Shown here: positions 48,378 through 60,800 of the stretch, in pieces
How the letters are laid out: every line of letters starts with the position of its first letter
How positions within the stretch are numbered: the first letter of the stretch is position 1
From: Populus alba
Taxonomy: Eukaryota; Streptophyta; Magnoliopsida; Malpighiales; Salicaceae
Direction: 5' to 3'
NCBI RefSeq assembly: GCF_005239225.2
Contig: NC_133289.1
Coordinates: forward strand, 11,105,501-11,169,500
DNA: 64,000 bases
Notes under the pieces: generated by a model
Databases searched by the model: none
What the model saw: only the letters and a program-made list of their open reading frames with translations
Told to the model about the DNA's origin: nothing
Made by a program: the position numbers and the translations under genes

Positions 48378-49294
48378 GTTAGATCTCGTCTCTCTCTCCC
48401 TCTTCAGTATTCTGTTATGTTTACTTGTCTGATCTGATGTGATTCTCTTTTCTTTTCTATCTTTTAGCTTTTATAATTTTGATGTCATCTGTTATAAGCT
48501 TTTCTTCTTATTTGTTTATCTGCTTTGCTTCATGCTACTGATCGTGTTTCATTTCAGATCTAATGATTCAGTTTTTGTTGATTTTGATTGAAATCAGATA
48601 AGAGAAATAATTCAGACTCTGAATTAGTTTTTCTTTTCTTAAATTGTTTACTGTTCTGCTATGAATATAAACGGGTTTTTTTTTTCTATTCTGAAAATCA
48701 TTTGCTTTTACTGTTTTTATTTAAAGATCTTAATTTGAAACTATTTTTTTTTATTAATTTGTGTTTTCTTTTTTCCCATCGGAAACAAGGAAGAAGCAAA
48801 CTGAACCTTGATAACATGTGGTCATGTTTGTTTTGATGAAAGTGCCTGAATCTGATGGGAAAATGTTTTAGTTGACTCTGTAGTGACTGTACTTTAATGG
48901 TAAATTCCATGCCTTTGTTGCGTGGAGACCTGGGCTCGAATCCCAGCAGTCACACCTCTGAAATTATTTTTTATTAACTAATAAGCGGATCTAGGCTTAT
49001 TGTTGTATCAAAGGTTTGCTGGTTTATTCAGACACATGTATAAGCTGTATTGTTTTGTGGGTAGTTTTAACTTGTTATATACGAATGACTATTTGGCTTC
49101 TGTCTTTAGTTCATGACATGCTATTTTTAAGAACGTGTCGTATGTATGTCTTTACTGTTGTTGAAATTATGGTCACTTGAAATTTAAGTATAAGACTGGT
49201 TAATTAGTATTATTGGAAATGTTACTTTTGTATGTTTTTCTGTCCATTCAATATGTTTATGTATTTATTAAGTCTTTTATTTTATCAATTCCAG
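48378..49294 (+). other. 5' UTR intron of EF1-alpha
   Basis: The donor CAAG|GTTAGATC (48378) and acceptor ATTCCAG (ending 49294) flank a T-rich 917-bp intron, 20 bases before the start codon. Leader introns at this place are characteristic of plant EF1-alpha genes and usually raise expression. A tRNA-like sequence lies inside at 48883-48954. Confidence 0.75.
48883..48954 (+). tRNA. tRNA-like cloverleaf, possible tRNA-Gln (UUG)
   Basis: Acceptor arms GTGACTG/CAGTCAC pair perfectly (7 bp), with A as discriminator. The T-arm CTGGG-CTCGAAT-CCCAG is a perfect 5-bp stem with a 7-nt loop. The anticodon arm CATGC-CTTTGTT-GCGTG pairs with one G-T pair and has T33 and a TTG anticodon. Total length is about 71 nt. 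The D-arm is weak (only about three A-T pairs) but keeps AA...GG spacing. GGCTCGAATCC is a one-mismatch B-box; the A-box is poor. T at position 37 is unusual. It may be a diverged tRNA gene, a tRNA-derived fossil or an organelle-type tRNA copy. Confidence 0.5.
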
Positions 49295-49314
49295 TTTCTC
49301 TCCCAAATTTCATC

Positions 49315-50785
49315 ATGGGCAAGGAGAAGATACACATTAACATTGTGGTTATTGGTCATGTTGACTCTGGCAAGTCAACCACTACCGGTCATTTGATCTA
49401 CAAGCTTGGAGGTATTGACAAGCGTGTGATTGAGAGGTTTGAGAAGGAAGCTGCTGAGATGAACAAAAGGTCATTCAAGTATGCCTGGGTTTTGGACAAG
49501 CTTAAGGCTGAGCGTGAGCGTGGTATCACAATTGACATTGCTCTCTGGAAGTTTGAGACAACTAGGTACTACTGCACTGTCATTGATGCCCCTGGTCATC
49601 GTGACTTTATCAAGAATATGATCACTGGTACCTCACAGGCTGACTGTGCTGTCCTAATTATTGATTCCACCACTGGTGGTTTTGAAGCTGGTATCTCCAA
49701 GGATGGCCAGACCCGTGAACATGCCTTGCTTGCCTTCACCCTTGGTGTGAAGCAGATGATTTGCTGTTGCAACAAGGTTAAAATATTTTCTACTACTTTT
49801 TGCAGTTGGTTTTTACATGTCATGAATACTTTAACCTGTACTGTTCAAAATTTCTAAACACCTGACTAAGAGTTGCATTTCATTTGTTGGCTGTTGCTTG
49901 TAGATGGATGCCACCACCCCCAAGTACTCCAAGGCCAGGTTCGATGAAATCGTGAAGGAAGTTTCTTCCTACCTGAAGAAGGTTGGTTACAACCCTGAGA
50001 AGATCCCATTTGTCCCTATATCTGGTTTTGAGGGTGATAACATGATCGAGAGGTCCACCAACCTTGACTGGTACAAGGGCCCCACCCTCCTTGATGCTCT
50101 TGACCAGATCAGTGAGCCCAAGAGACCCACAGACAAGCCTCTCCGTCTTCCACTTCAGGATGTCTACAAGATTGGTGGTATTGGAACTGTACCTGTGGGA
50201 CGTGTTGAGACTGGTATCCTGAAACCTGGTATGGTCGTAACCTTCGGCCCCACTGGACTGACCACTGAAGTTAAATCTGTTGAGATGCACCATGAAGCTC
50301 TTCAGGAGGCCCTTCCAGGTGACAATGTTGGTTTCAATGTTAAGAATGTTGCTGTCAAGGATCTCAAACGTGGTTTTGTTGCTTCCAACTCTAAGGATGA
50401 TCCTGCCAAGGAGGCTGCCAACTTCACCTCTCAGGTCATCATCATGAACCACCCTGGTCAAATTGGGAATGGATATGCCCCTGTCCTTGACTGTCACACC
50501 TGCCACATTGCTGTCAAGTTTGCTGAGATTTTGACCAAGATTGACAGGCGATCTGGCAAAGAGCTCGAGAAGGAGCCCAAGTTCTTGAAGAATGGTGATG
50601 CTGGGTTTGTGAAGATGATTCCCACCAAGCCTATGGTTGTTGAGACCTTTTCTGCCTATCCTCCTCTTGGTCGTTTTGCAGTGAGGGACATGCGCCAGAC
50701 CGTGGCAGTCGGTGTCATTAAGAGTGTTGAGAAGAAGGATCCATCTGGTGCCAAGGTCACCAAGTCTGCAGTAAAGAAAAAGTGA
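49315..50785 (+). CDS. EF1A: Translation elongation factor 1-alpha
   Basis: Two coding exons (49315-49776 and 49904-50785) give 447 residues, the normal plant length. The protein is the GTPase that brings aminoacyl-tRNA to the ribosomal A site in the cytosol. Visible GTPase motifs are GHVDSGKS at 14-21, T72 in GITI, DAPG at 91-94, NKMD at 153-156 (split by the intron after NK, a conserved position) and SGF at 194-196. Domains 2 and 3 follow intact, ending in a lysine-rich tail. The start at 49315 ([11 protein letters not shown]) is the universal one; an in-frame upstream ATG lies inside the leader intron. Codon use is GC-rich compared with its surroundings, as in highly expressed genes. No defect seen; functional. 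Confidence 0.97.
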
Positions 50786-51570
50786 AGTGTTTGCTTTATT
50801 ACAGTTTAGGCTAGTTATGTCTTCCTTTCTGCTTGTTTGATTTTATTTTCTCCGCGTCAAGTTTTGAAAACAGTTTACAATTTATCTTTACAGTTTATGC
50901 GTGTTTTGGAATTTTACAAGCCGAGCTTGTTATGTTTTTTGGTTCGAGACTTCTTCGTCAATTTAAGTTTTCTGGTATCCAGTTATCTTTACCTGCATCA
51001 TCTCAGTCTTCAATGTTTGTAGAATTATTGGTCTTGCCAGTTTTCTGGCTTGTCTCTGGCCCTTGCTATTGATTTAGATGAGAAAATAACATTCTGTTGT
51101 TGCTTTTAAAAAATGTTTTTTAAAAAGTTAAATTTATTTTATTGTTTTGTTTTAAATTAATTTTTTTTAATGTTTTGAAATGTTGTTTTTTAAAAATAAA
51201 ACAAATATGATTTTAATATATTATAAACTAAAAAATATTTTAAAAAATAATTAGAATTACATTCAAGCAGACTGGAAATGAGCTTTCCCATATCCTTGTA
51301 GAAGATGATGATCCCCTGATTCAACTTTCAAAGGAATGGACATGTATTATTCTAGTTGCGTGAACCATATGCCTTTGGAGCCCAAAGGAATTTGCTTTGT
51401 TGTTCTTACTAATCTGCTGTTCAAAATTAGATGGGTGGAAGCTTTTACGTGCGCCACTCAAGCTGTTGAAACCATAACATCCCTCGTTACATCACGGAAG
51501 CTGCCCATCATTGACGTGAAGATGAAGAAGCTATGATAGCAGTTTTTACTGGAAATGTTGTAGTGATTAA
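50786..51570. other. 3' UTR of EF1-alpha and AT-rich MITE-like copy
   Basis: T-rich sequence to about 51080 is probably the 3' UTR. About 51105-51270 is an AT-rich MITE-like repeat. The rest is unassigned. Confidence 0.45.
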
Positions 51571-51577
51571 GCCCCAT

Positions 51578-52312
51578 TAAGTTTTTTTTTTTTGAAATTT
51601 GAATTTCAAGAAAAAAAAATTATTTTATGATATTTGATAGTATAATAGAAAATAATTTAAAAAATATTTTTTTTTATTATGTCTTGGAAAATAGATTGAA
51701 AAATAACTTATTAATATTTTATTTTTTTTCAAGTTTATTAAAATAATGAAGAATAAATCTTACAAATTAAAAAGTTAAATGAGAATGAAATTAAAAAAAA
51801 TATATAATTTCATAAATTATCTCAAATAAAATAAATAATAAACAAAATAATAAAGATCAAATCTAAAAAAATAAAAAAATTAAAAGATGAAGAAATTAAA
51901 ATAATAATAATTAATATTTCATAAATTATTTTAAATAAAATAAGTAACAATTAAAAGAATAAAGATCAAATTTTTTAGATACAAAATTTCAATTAAAAAA
52001 TGATAAAGAAAAAAAATATAACAATTATAAAAATAACGATCAAAATTAATATAAAAATTAAATTATAAAGGATGAAATTAAAAAAAAAATATTCAAAAAA
52101 AAAATATAACAATCAAAAGTTTAAGGATTAAATTTCATATAATCAGCAAATAATATGATATTTTTAAATTTTTTAAAACTTCTAAAAAGTATTTTCTATT
52201 CAAAATAAAAGGAAAATATTTTCCTGAAAACTAAATTAAAAATTTATTTAATTAAAAACTATTTTTTATTAACCAACTTTTTTTAATAGCAAATAAACAT
52301 ATACACACCCTA
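51578..52312 (-). mobile_element. Inverted, decayed copy of the non-autonomous Harbinger relative
   Basis: Read on the minus strand, this matches the element at 37.8-38.8 kb: the 'caagtttattaaaat' region, 'ttataaattaattaaaat' blocks, and near its terminus 'gatatttg.tagt.taat..aaaat', corresponding to ATTTTCCATAACACTACCAAATATC in the other copy. Ends are eroded and no clear TTA duplication is left, so the borders are approximate. Confidence 0.6.
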
Positions 52313-53202
52313 AATAATTGTTAGTCATGGAGAAGAATAATTAGAGACGGACATCTTATCCATCATCATCATTTGGAACAAGTAACAAATTGCTATTAAT
52401 AGTATAATCCATTTCATGTTGTTCGAGTCAACTTCCTCTCTCAAAGGTCTCTCTTTTTTCCTGGTATCTTGATCCTCCCTCCCTCCCTCCCTCCAAGAAA
52501 TCACAAAGGGAAATCCTAGGCTGCAAATCCCCTATAAGAAAACTTCAGAACCAAAGCAAGGATTATAAGAACACATGCTTTGAATTACCATGTATGGAAA
52601 TATAAATACCTAAAGCCAAAACATTCAAGCCTTTTTATACCATTTTTACCCTCGCTGGGAAATGCTGCTCAACTTCAGCTCATAAGTAGACAATACCTGG
52701 GACAGACAACATCTGATACTCTCTATACTCGGTTTACATAGTTAATCTCAACAACAGGTGAATATAAAATCAACTGTTTTTCCAGGTCTTATTTAGTTGA
52801 TGGGTTGCATCCCACCAACTATTTGGTGCAGACAGCAACTCAAGCCCTTCCCACTAGCCTCTACACACATTTTTCTTCGTTTTCTTTCACTTCAAGTGAT
52901 AACTAAACGAAGCAATGCCTTGTCAAATATGTTCCAAAAATAAAATAAAAAAAACATGCCTTTTGAGTTCGCCACTACCTTCCTTTCATAGACAGGTTAA
53001 CTTCAACCTTGACACAAAAAAAATTATATAACCTTCAATATAAAGCGACTCCTTGTACATTAATTTTAGTCTTCTACATTTATCACTCTCTCTCTCTCAA
53101 AGAATCCCCTTCTTTTTTTGGCCAAAAGTCGGTGATCAATAATATCTAGCTAACCAAGCCCAGAAACTTAGATTTTGATCACAGTTTGAAGGGTTTAGCT
53201 AG
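52313..53202. promoter_or_regulatory. Upstream region of the IRX9-like gene
   Basis: It includes a (CCCT)5-like tract at 52474-52494 and CT-rich sequence near 53083-53098. The leader ends at the start codon at 53203. No specific secondary-wall element was confirmed by eye. Confidence 0.35.
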
Positions 53203-55035
53203 ATGGGGTCTTTGGAAAGATCAAAGAGGAAAGTTCAGTTGTGGAAGAAAGCTATAGTTCATTTTGGTTTATGTTTTGTTATGGGCTTTTTTACAGGTTT
53301 CGCTCCAGGGGGCAAGGCTTCAATTTTTTCTAGTCGTGTTGTTGCATCAAATAAATCGCATTCTGTTCAAATGTTGCCCCAGCAGGTTGCAAGTGTACCA
53401 CATGCTAGTAATGTTAACAGAAGTATGATAGCTGAAAGTCCTGTACCAACTCCATCAAGCTCCAAGGAATCTGAACCTGCAAAATTCTTGGAGAAAGAAG
53501 CAGAAGCAGAACCCAAGTTACTACCAAGAAGACTGGCAATTATCGTTACGCCAATTAGTACTGAAGATCCGTACCAAGGGGTGTTTTTGAGGAGGTTAGC
53601 TAATACAATCAAGCTGGTTCCGCCTCCATTATTGTGGATTGTTGTGGAAGGGCAATCAGATTCAGATGAAGTATCGGAGATACTTAGAAAAACAGGCATC
53701 ATGTATAGGCATTTGGTCATCAAGGAGAACTTTACAGATCCTGAAGCAGAGCTGGATCATCAAAGGAATGTTGCTTTAAGGCACATTGAGCAACACAGGC
53801 TGAGTGGAATTGTTCATTTCGCCGGGCTTTCCAATGTTTATGATCTTGGCTTCTTCGACGAGCTTAGACAAATTGAGTACGTTAATTCTACTTACGTCTT
53901 ACTTCTATGATTATTTCCCAAATTGAGTTTAAATTGCCACTGCTATACTTTAACGAAGAGGACGAGAATAGAGAAAGAAAAGAGAAGAAAACAAAAAGCT
54001 TTCAGTATTTGCTAAGCAAAACTCAATGGGACACTTGAAGCTTGATTGCTCAGGTTTACCAAATGTATAGATTTTAAAGTTCACAAACAGCTTTTTATAA
54101 CAGAAAAACATGATTGGTCAGATAGAAAACAATATCCATCTTACGAGTCCCACATCTTCATTTGATTTTTGACTCTTTCAATATGGGGTGGTTAGGCTAT
54201 GTGATTTGTCGATCAAGCTCTGTGGAGAACCAACTTGGACTTCATGTGTGCAGTTATGTAGCTTTCACTTGTTGAAAACAGAGGTGGAGGACATGCATGT
54301 CAGCTAATCGCTTTGAAAAAAACAAGGCACAGATAGAGACTGCTGGAGTTCCATTCCACCACACACGATGAACACTAACAATCCTCCTGACTTGATCGTT
54401 TAGTCGCTGTTGTTCTTAACAAATTCCCAGTATTAGCTGATTGATTAATCCATGGAACTAACTTCCTTCTGGTGGATAATGTGCAGGGTGTTTGGGACAT
54501 GGCCAGTGGCTCTGCTTTCAGCAAACAAAAACAAAGTGACAATCGAAGGACCCGTGTGTGATTCTTCGCAGGTTATCGGGTGGCATCTGAAGAAGATGAA
54601 CAACGAAACGGATAAAAGGCCTCCAATCCATATTTCAAGTTTTGGATTCAACAGTTCGATCCTTTGGGATCCGGAGAGATGGGGTCGCCCTTCATCTGTC
54701 CAGCAAACCTCACAGGTACGTACTTCCCACCAATCTAACTTAAACCCAGCTTTGAAATCATGATCAGATACCTTCGAACACAATAAAAGTAACGAGGTAA
54801 TTATCCTTCGTGTTGCTGCGCTAAATAAGGACATTAAAGTTCTCAAAAAGTATGAGATTCTGTCAACTTTGTAATGATCACTTTACTTTTGTGGAAAATC
54901 ATGCTGTCATAGTGCATACATGAAGTTAATCATACCGTCAACTATACAGTCGGGTCCATTCATACTAACTGGTAGATATGCTTTGAATTAATTACTTTCG
55001 TTTAGTAGACATTTGGCTGAGCTCCTTTCGAGATT

Positions 55036-55083
<48 letters not shown>

Positions 55084-56722
55084 AATGATGGTTTAAAATT
55101 AAAATAAAATTTTTTAAAAATAAAAAATATATTATTTTGATGTATTTTTTTAAAATAAAAATTTTAAAAATAATTACAATACTACACAACCTATAAAATT
55201 AACAATATATTTGCATAACAATTAGGTAATTGGATGATTTGATATCCTGATTTCCTTTAATTGCAAATTAAATTAAGTTAGCCTCGGAAAAAAAAGATTC
55301 TCAAACCAGTTTTCTTAGGGAAGTTGGTGACAAGAAAAGCTACAATATGAACAAATAGCATGATTGTGATTTCCGTATCCTATTTCTATCAAGATATTAT
55401 TATTTGTTTGGTATCTATATCCAACAACGCAATTTTTCTTTTTTTTTTGGAGGAAAATCTACTCCAGTGTGATGTTTTAAGTGTTTATTATGAGCAAGTG
55501 ACCTAACTTGTTTTCAAATCTTAGAATCATTTATTATTAATCTATGAAAATCATGAGCTTGTGGGTGAAATGAGGCTTTTCAATTGCAATATTTCTTAAT
55601 GGTTTAAATATATAGTTGCTAGGTGCGATCTAGAAACCAACTCGAAAATAATCTTGGATTTTAGGTTCATTCAGAAATTATCAGGTCAATTTAAAAGATT
55701 AAAGACATGCTATATTAAAATAACTTAGCATGCTGAATTTAAATATATCTAAGTATTAATGTAATTTTTAATTAATTCAATAAATAAATAATGATATAAA
55801 AACTTAAATTAACAAACATATTTTAAATATAAAAAACATAAACCAAACTTAAAACTCAAATATCCAAATAACAATAAACACAATCCATAATTAAAAAAAA
55901 AAACATAAGATTTTTCACTTTTGGACAGTACTAGAATTTCATTGAATGAATATATTGAGTTTTTAGGTATATAAATGAAAATTTATTATTATTTATAGTT
56001 AACCTAATCGAGCTTAGTTTGGGCTTGTCCAGATTATTAGGTCATTAAAAACCCATCTGGGTTAAACAAGTTTTGCTATGTTAAATTCTTAGGTGTTCAA
56101 CTAACAACTCGACTCAAGGTAGACATCGAGTCTCAAGTTCCTAGATCAACTTTTCAGGTTGGTGTGGGTTTATTAGAAATTAGTGATAATATATTAGTTA
56201 TTCTATTAAATCTACTTCAAAAATAGAGATCAAAAAATGTAAGAGAGAAAATCAAATCAAGTACTTACTAAAAATTATAATTCTATCTTTCTAGATGTTA
56301 CTTATCACTCATTAATACTGTAAAATTACACAAATTTATAACTATGACTTACCTTTTATAGCAGAATAATTCTCCAATAATTTTGTTAATTTATTTACAA
56401 TTTATGAATTCCTTGAAAGAAGTAGGGTAAGTGCGAAACACGAAAACGTGCCCAGATGTTTATTAATAAAGGTTGCTTATCTCTCCTCTTTTTTTTTTCT
56501 TTTTTTCTTTTTTTAACAAAGCTTACTTTTATTTTCCCCTTACAGAATTCAATCAAATTTGTCAAACAAGCAGCTCTCGAAGATGAAACAGAGTTGAAGG
56601 GAATCCCACCAGAGGACTGTTCAAAAATCATGCTTTGGCGTCTTAATCTTCCCGTTTCAAAATCACCAAGCTACCATCTTTCAACCACCGGATCCACGGA
56701 TGCTAGCAGGAGAAAAATATGA
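53203..56722 (+). CDS. IRX9: IRX9-type glycosyltransferase 43 (xylan backbone synthesis)
   Basis: Three exons (53203-53876, 54487-54715 and 56546-56722) join in frame to 359 residues. The protein is a Golgi type II membrane protein of the xylan synthase complex, which builds secondary-wall xylan with IRX14 and IRX10. Visible parts are a short cytosolic basic start, one membrane segment at about 18-35, a stem to about 105, then the GT43 domain from RRLAIIVTP. Family phrases include RRLANTIKLVPPPLLWIVVE and VFGTWPVALLSANK. At the place of the UDP-binding DxD motif the sequence is GLS (208-210), as in other IRX9 proteins, which are thought to act structurally. Intron 2 is 1830 bp and carries repeats. 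Clearly like poplar GT43 genes; At2g37090 is the likely Arabidopsis counterpart. Confidence 0.92.
55043..55079. repeat. (TA)n microsatellite in intron 2 of the IRX9-like gene
   Basis: About 18 TA units, followed by an AT-rich MITE-like repeat to about 55190. Both lie within the second intron. Confidence 0.85.
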
Positions 56723-57773
56723 GGGAAATCATGAAGATAAAAAGTGTGTAAAGAGATTCAAAGATATTGATCCTGTCGATGAGCAGTTTATAATTCCTTT
56801 TCTTTTCTCATTAATTTTTTATAAATCTTCAATTTTCCTCTTTATATAGGCTGTATTTGAGATTATGATAATTGTTGTCAAAAAGTTTCTTTTATTTTTA
56901 TTTTGAAATATATTAAAAATATATTCTTTTAAAAAAAATTAAAATTTATTTTTTACATTAACACATTAAAATTATTCAAAATCATGAAAAAAATCATTTG
57001 TAGTAAGAAATTATCAAATATTTTTAAAAGTTCTTTTTAAACACAAAAACAAACACATTTTTAATTCACAATTAGCTTAATTGTTTGCGCCAAGTTATGA
57101 ATTTCTAATCCAATCAATAAATAGTGTTACTCAATTTTAAAATTTTATATTAAAAAAAATTAATACATGCATATAAGCTGATTTATTTAATTCATATAAA
57201 AAATCTCATCATAAAAATAATTTATTTTTATAAAAAAGTTGGGACTGTGTCTCTGACATGGTTTTTTTCTTCTTCAAGAAACTATTGAGACTACATCAAG
57301 CAAATTGATTTTTTATGAATCACTTTAAAAAGTTTTGTCTATCAAAAAATCACTTATTTATTTATTTATATATTTTTTTTATTAATAGAATGACTTTTTT
57401 AATAAAGACTTATCATCACTTAAAAAACAAGTTCAAATAAAAAAAAAATGCTTTGATAATTTTTATGCTATTGTATATGAAAATAAAGGAATAATTAATT
57501 TGCAAAAAATTTTATATGAAACTAAAAGAAAAATTATTCTCATTCATTGAATATCCATGGGGAATTTCTTCTATACAACTATGCATATTAGTTTATATAT
57601 TATCATCCATGGAAGCCTTTAACATTACCTTTAAAAACCACTAATTTTATTTGAAAAATATGATGTGATTTTTTAAATATTATTAGAATTTTTTTATTTA
57701 ATAAGATTTGAATTTAGAATATTAAAAAAATATTTTTTAAAAAGAGGAAGGGTCATGTTGGGCTTGCACACCT
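56723..57773. other. 3' flank of the IRX9-like gene, AT-rich repeats
   Basis: The first ~150 bp are probably the 3' UTR. About 56890-57060 is an AT-rich MITE-like copy with a 'tttacattaacacattaaaat' core. No gene is seen. Confidence 0.45.
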
Positions 57774-58820
57774 GGGCTTATAAAAGAAAAGCCGATGGAT
57801 GTCTTGGCTTAGTAGCACAAACTTGCACACTTGTTTGTTTGTTTTTAATTCAATATGTTATTATAAACAATACATCATCTAATATAATATAATAAATACC
57901 AGTCATTAAAGAATAATAAAAACTATAAAATTACACTAATTAAAAAAAACCTAGCTTAAAGAAAGTTAATTTGAATGTTCTTTTAATAGTCTTAAAGAAA
58001 GTTAATTTGAATGTTCTTTTAATAGTCTTTGCTTTGTGAATAAAAGCACCATTTTAAAAAAAAAAAAAATTGAAGCAATTATAAGTGCGTTATAAGTGCA
58101 TGTAAGCTTGTTAATTGCCAAAACAACATGTTAATCAACGTAAAATGATTGTGGATTTTTTTCCGAGTAAATTAATATTTAGATAAATACTAATAATGAT
58201 TTTCTAAAATATATATTTATTCATTATATTAAAAATGAAATAAATAATTTTTTGGATTAAAATATATGTTATAATTTACACTTTAAACATTAGACAAGAC
58301 AATTGTATTATTGTTGGGCTTATAAAAAGAAAAGCCGATGGATGTCTTGGCTTAGTAGCACAAACTTGCACATTGTTTGTTTGTTTTTAATTCAATATGT
58401 TATTACAAACAATACATCATCTAATATAATATAATAAATATCAGTCATTAAAGAATAATAAAAAACTATAAAATTATACTAATTAAAAAAAAAAACCTAG
58501 CTTAAAGAAAGTTAATTTGAATGTTCTTTTAATAGTATTTGCTTTGTGAATAAAAGCACCATTTTTTTCTTCAAAAAATTGAAGCAATTATAAGTGCGTT
58601 ATAAGTGCATGTAAGCTTGTTAATTGCCAAAACAACATGTTAATCAACGTAAAATGATTGTGGATTTTTTTCCGAGTAAATTAATATTTAGATAAATACT
58701 AATAATGATTTTCTAAAATATATATTTATTCATTATATTAAAAATGAAATAAATAATTTTTTGGATTAAAATATATGTTATAATTTACACTTTAAACATT
58801 AGACAAGACAATTGTATTAT
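57774..58820. repeat. Tandem duplication of about 0.5 kb
   Basis: Two head-to-tail copies start with GGGCTTATAAAA: 57774-58315 (542 bp) and 58316 to about 58820 (about 505 bp). They are nearly identical apart from scattered substitutions and homopolymer length. The length difference is explained by a 36-bp unit present twice in the first copy (57955-57990 and 57991-58026) and once in the second. There is no coding content. The low divergence implies a recent event. Confidence 0.9.
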
Positions 58821-60220
58821 TATCATTATAGTGTGATGTTCTATTCACAAAATAGAATAAATTACCGAGTTAAACCCAATGTACATAAAACACAAAAAAG
58901 AATAATTATTTATCTAGCCTTGTCTAATCCAATCTAGCATAATTAATATTATCCAAAATACCAAAAACTATTTTAATCTCATATTTGTGTCTTGTGCCTC
59001 GAGAGATTGTTTCATTTAATCAATGTTGTTGTGTCTGAAGGCCGCTGTAGGGAGGGTTATATTTTCAATCTTTGTTTCCTTGTAGACAAGTTATTACTTG
59101 TAGAGGCATTTACCATTCAAATATAACAAATTCTTTATTTTTCAAAAAAATTTTGGGTACCTATGAATGAAAATTTTGAAAATTAACCTTCCATCTCTTG
59201 AATAATTTTATTTTCTAAGTAAAAATGTTTGGTTGTTAAGACAAAAACTGTTAGGTTTTTTAATATGTTTATGGTGGGTAATTAAAGCGCAATGATAGAA
59301 TTTTGCACTAGTTTTCATCCAAAAATTAGTATAAAAAGGAGTTGAATGTAAGATATTTTGTACCCTTAAAAGTAATACATTTTCCTTCTTCTCTACTATT
59401 CTCTTAGGTTCGTTTCATCTTTACTCTTGCTTAAATTTTACCTCTTTTTCTCTTTGTTCTAAAGTTTAGATTTTTGTTATTTGTAAAGAGATTTTGGTTT
59501 TAATTTACTTGAGTTCGTAGATATTGTTTAGGAATATAACTAAACAAGATGGTGGTGTTGTAATTTTAAAAAACTTATTGAAATTATTCTATTTACACCA
59601 AAAGATGAGCAATAACGCTTTAAGGACAAATAATTGATCTTTGACAAAATAATAATAATGCTTTAAGGAAAAATGATTGATCTTTGACAACAACATGTTT
59701 TTTATCTGAATTTGACTCTAATAGCTTCAACAAGTAAGTTCCTTACATCTACATTTACTTTGGTTTAAGTTTTGTAATTTTTTACATGTGTTTGTCTATT
59801 ACAAGTATATGTACTTTTACTTTGTTATATAAAATTGCATGAAATCTAAACTAAACAACTATAATCTCTAATATATCACCAACAATTTTAAGGCCTTATT
59901 GCTAGCTAGTTAACTGTTTAGTTTATTTTATTTGTGACAACATTGTTTATCATAACTTAATTATAAACTTGTTATAATCTTGCATGCAAATTTATTAAGA
60001 TTTTTTTTAGTTAATTTCTTTGTTGAAATTTTAATATGTCTAGTATAATTCTTTGAGATTTGTATTTTAAAAGCCATTTTTTATTATATAAATTTGGTTG
60101 TTGTTTTAAATTACATATCATGTTTTCTTCCTAAGAATTGCTTGTTCAAACCAATATTGTTTTAACAAGTACTACTTTTATAATGAGGATTTCACCATTA
60201 TGTTTTATGATGTATGATGA
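58821..60220. other. AT-rich intergenic DNA, possible copia LTR/leader
   Basis: No gene seen. Around 59390-59530 the T-rich sequence before the copia gag remnant could be LTR or leader, but no primer site was recognised. Confidence 0.35.
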
Positions 60221-60221
60221 A

Positions 60222-60800
60222 AAATTTAAAAAGTTAAATGGATTCAATTTCAAGAGGTGTCAGAAAAAGATGTTATTCTATCTTACTAGGTCAAAATTGT
60301 TAGATAATGAATTTGACCCCACTATTATGGCAATTATGGACACATAAAATCATAGCAATTTTGTATTAGACAACACATTATATAATATGTATAGTTCAAT
60401 CAAGAATGTAAAGGCATTATAAGAAGCTTTGGATTGAAAGTAGAAAACTAAAGATTCTGGTATAAAAGAAATTTATAGTTGATAAATTTCTAGACTTTAA
60501 TATGGTCGATTCAAGGATAATGATAAGGCAAATTCAAAAATTTAGTCTTATCTTGCATGATATTTATTCTAGAGGAATGGTTTTGATGAGAATCAATAAG
60601 TATCATCAAAAAATCCATTAAAGATGTCAATTAAACCAATTATAAACCAATTACAAGCTCAAGGGCTAAAAATATTAAAAATAAAAATTCAATGAGGCAA
60701 CTTAAGATATTTTGGGCCAAGTTAAGCTTCAAGATTACAAAAAAAACAAAGAAGAAGAAGAAAACAGATGATCAAAATATAATTAATCTATACAAAAGGA
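60222..60800 (+). pseudogene. Ty1-copia gag (UBN2-like) remnant
   Basis: The phrase LNGFNFKRCQKKMLFYLTRSKL is the start of the plant copia gag domain (commonly LNGxNFKRWQxKMxFYLT). It is followed in frame by stretches resembling NHSNFVLDNTLYNMYSSIKN, with many stops and frame changes further on. No protease, integrase or reverse transcriptase is present. A dead fragment. Confidence 0.7.

Noticed and set aside
49880..50506. 208-residue minus-strand frame opposite EF1-alpha
   Set aside because: A shadow of the strongly codon-biased EF1-alpha exon; no independent features.
53367..53723. 118-residue minus-strand frame opposite IRX9 exon 1
   Set aside because: Antisense shadow of a conserved exon.
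57774..58820. CRISPR-like or LTR-pair interpretation of the direct repeats
   Set aside because: The two copies abut with no internal region, no TG...CA ends and no primer site; a simple tandem duplication explains them.
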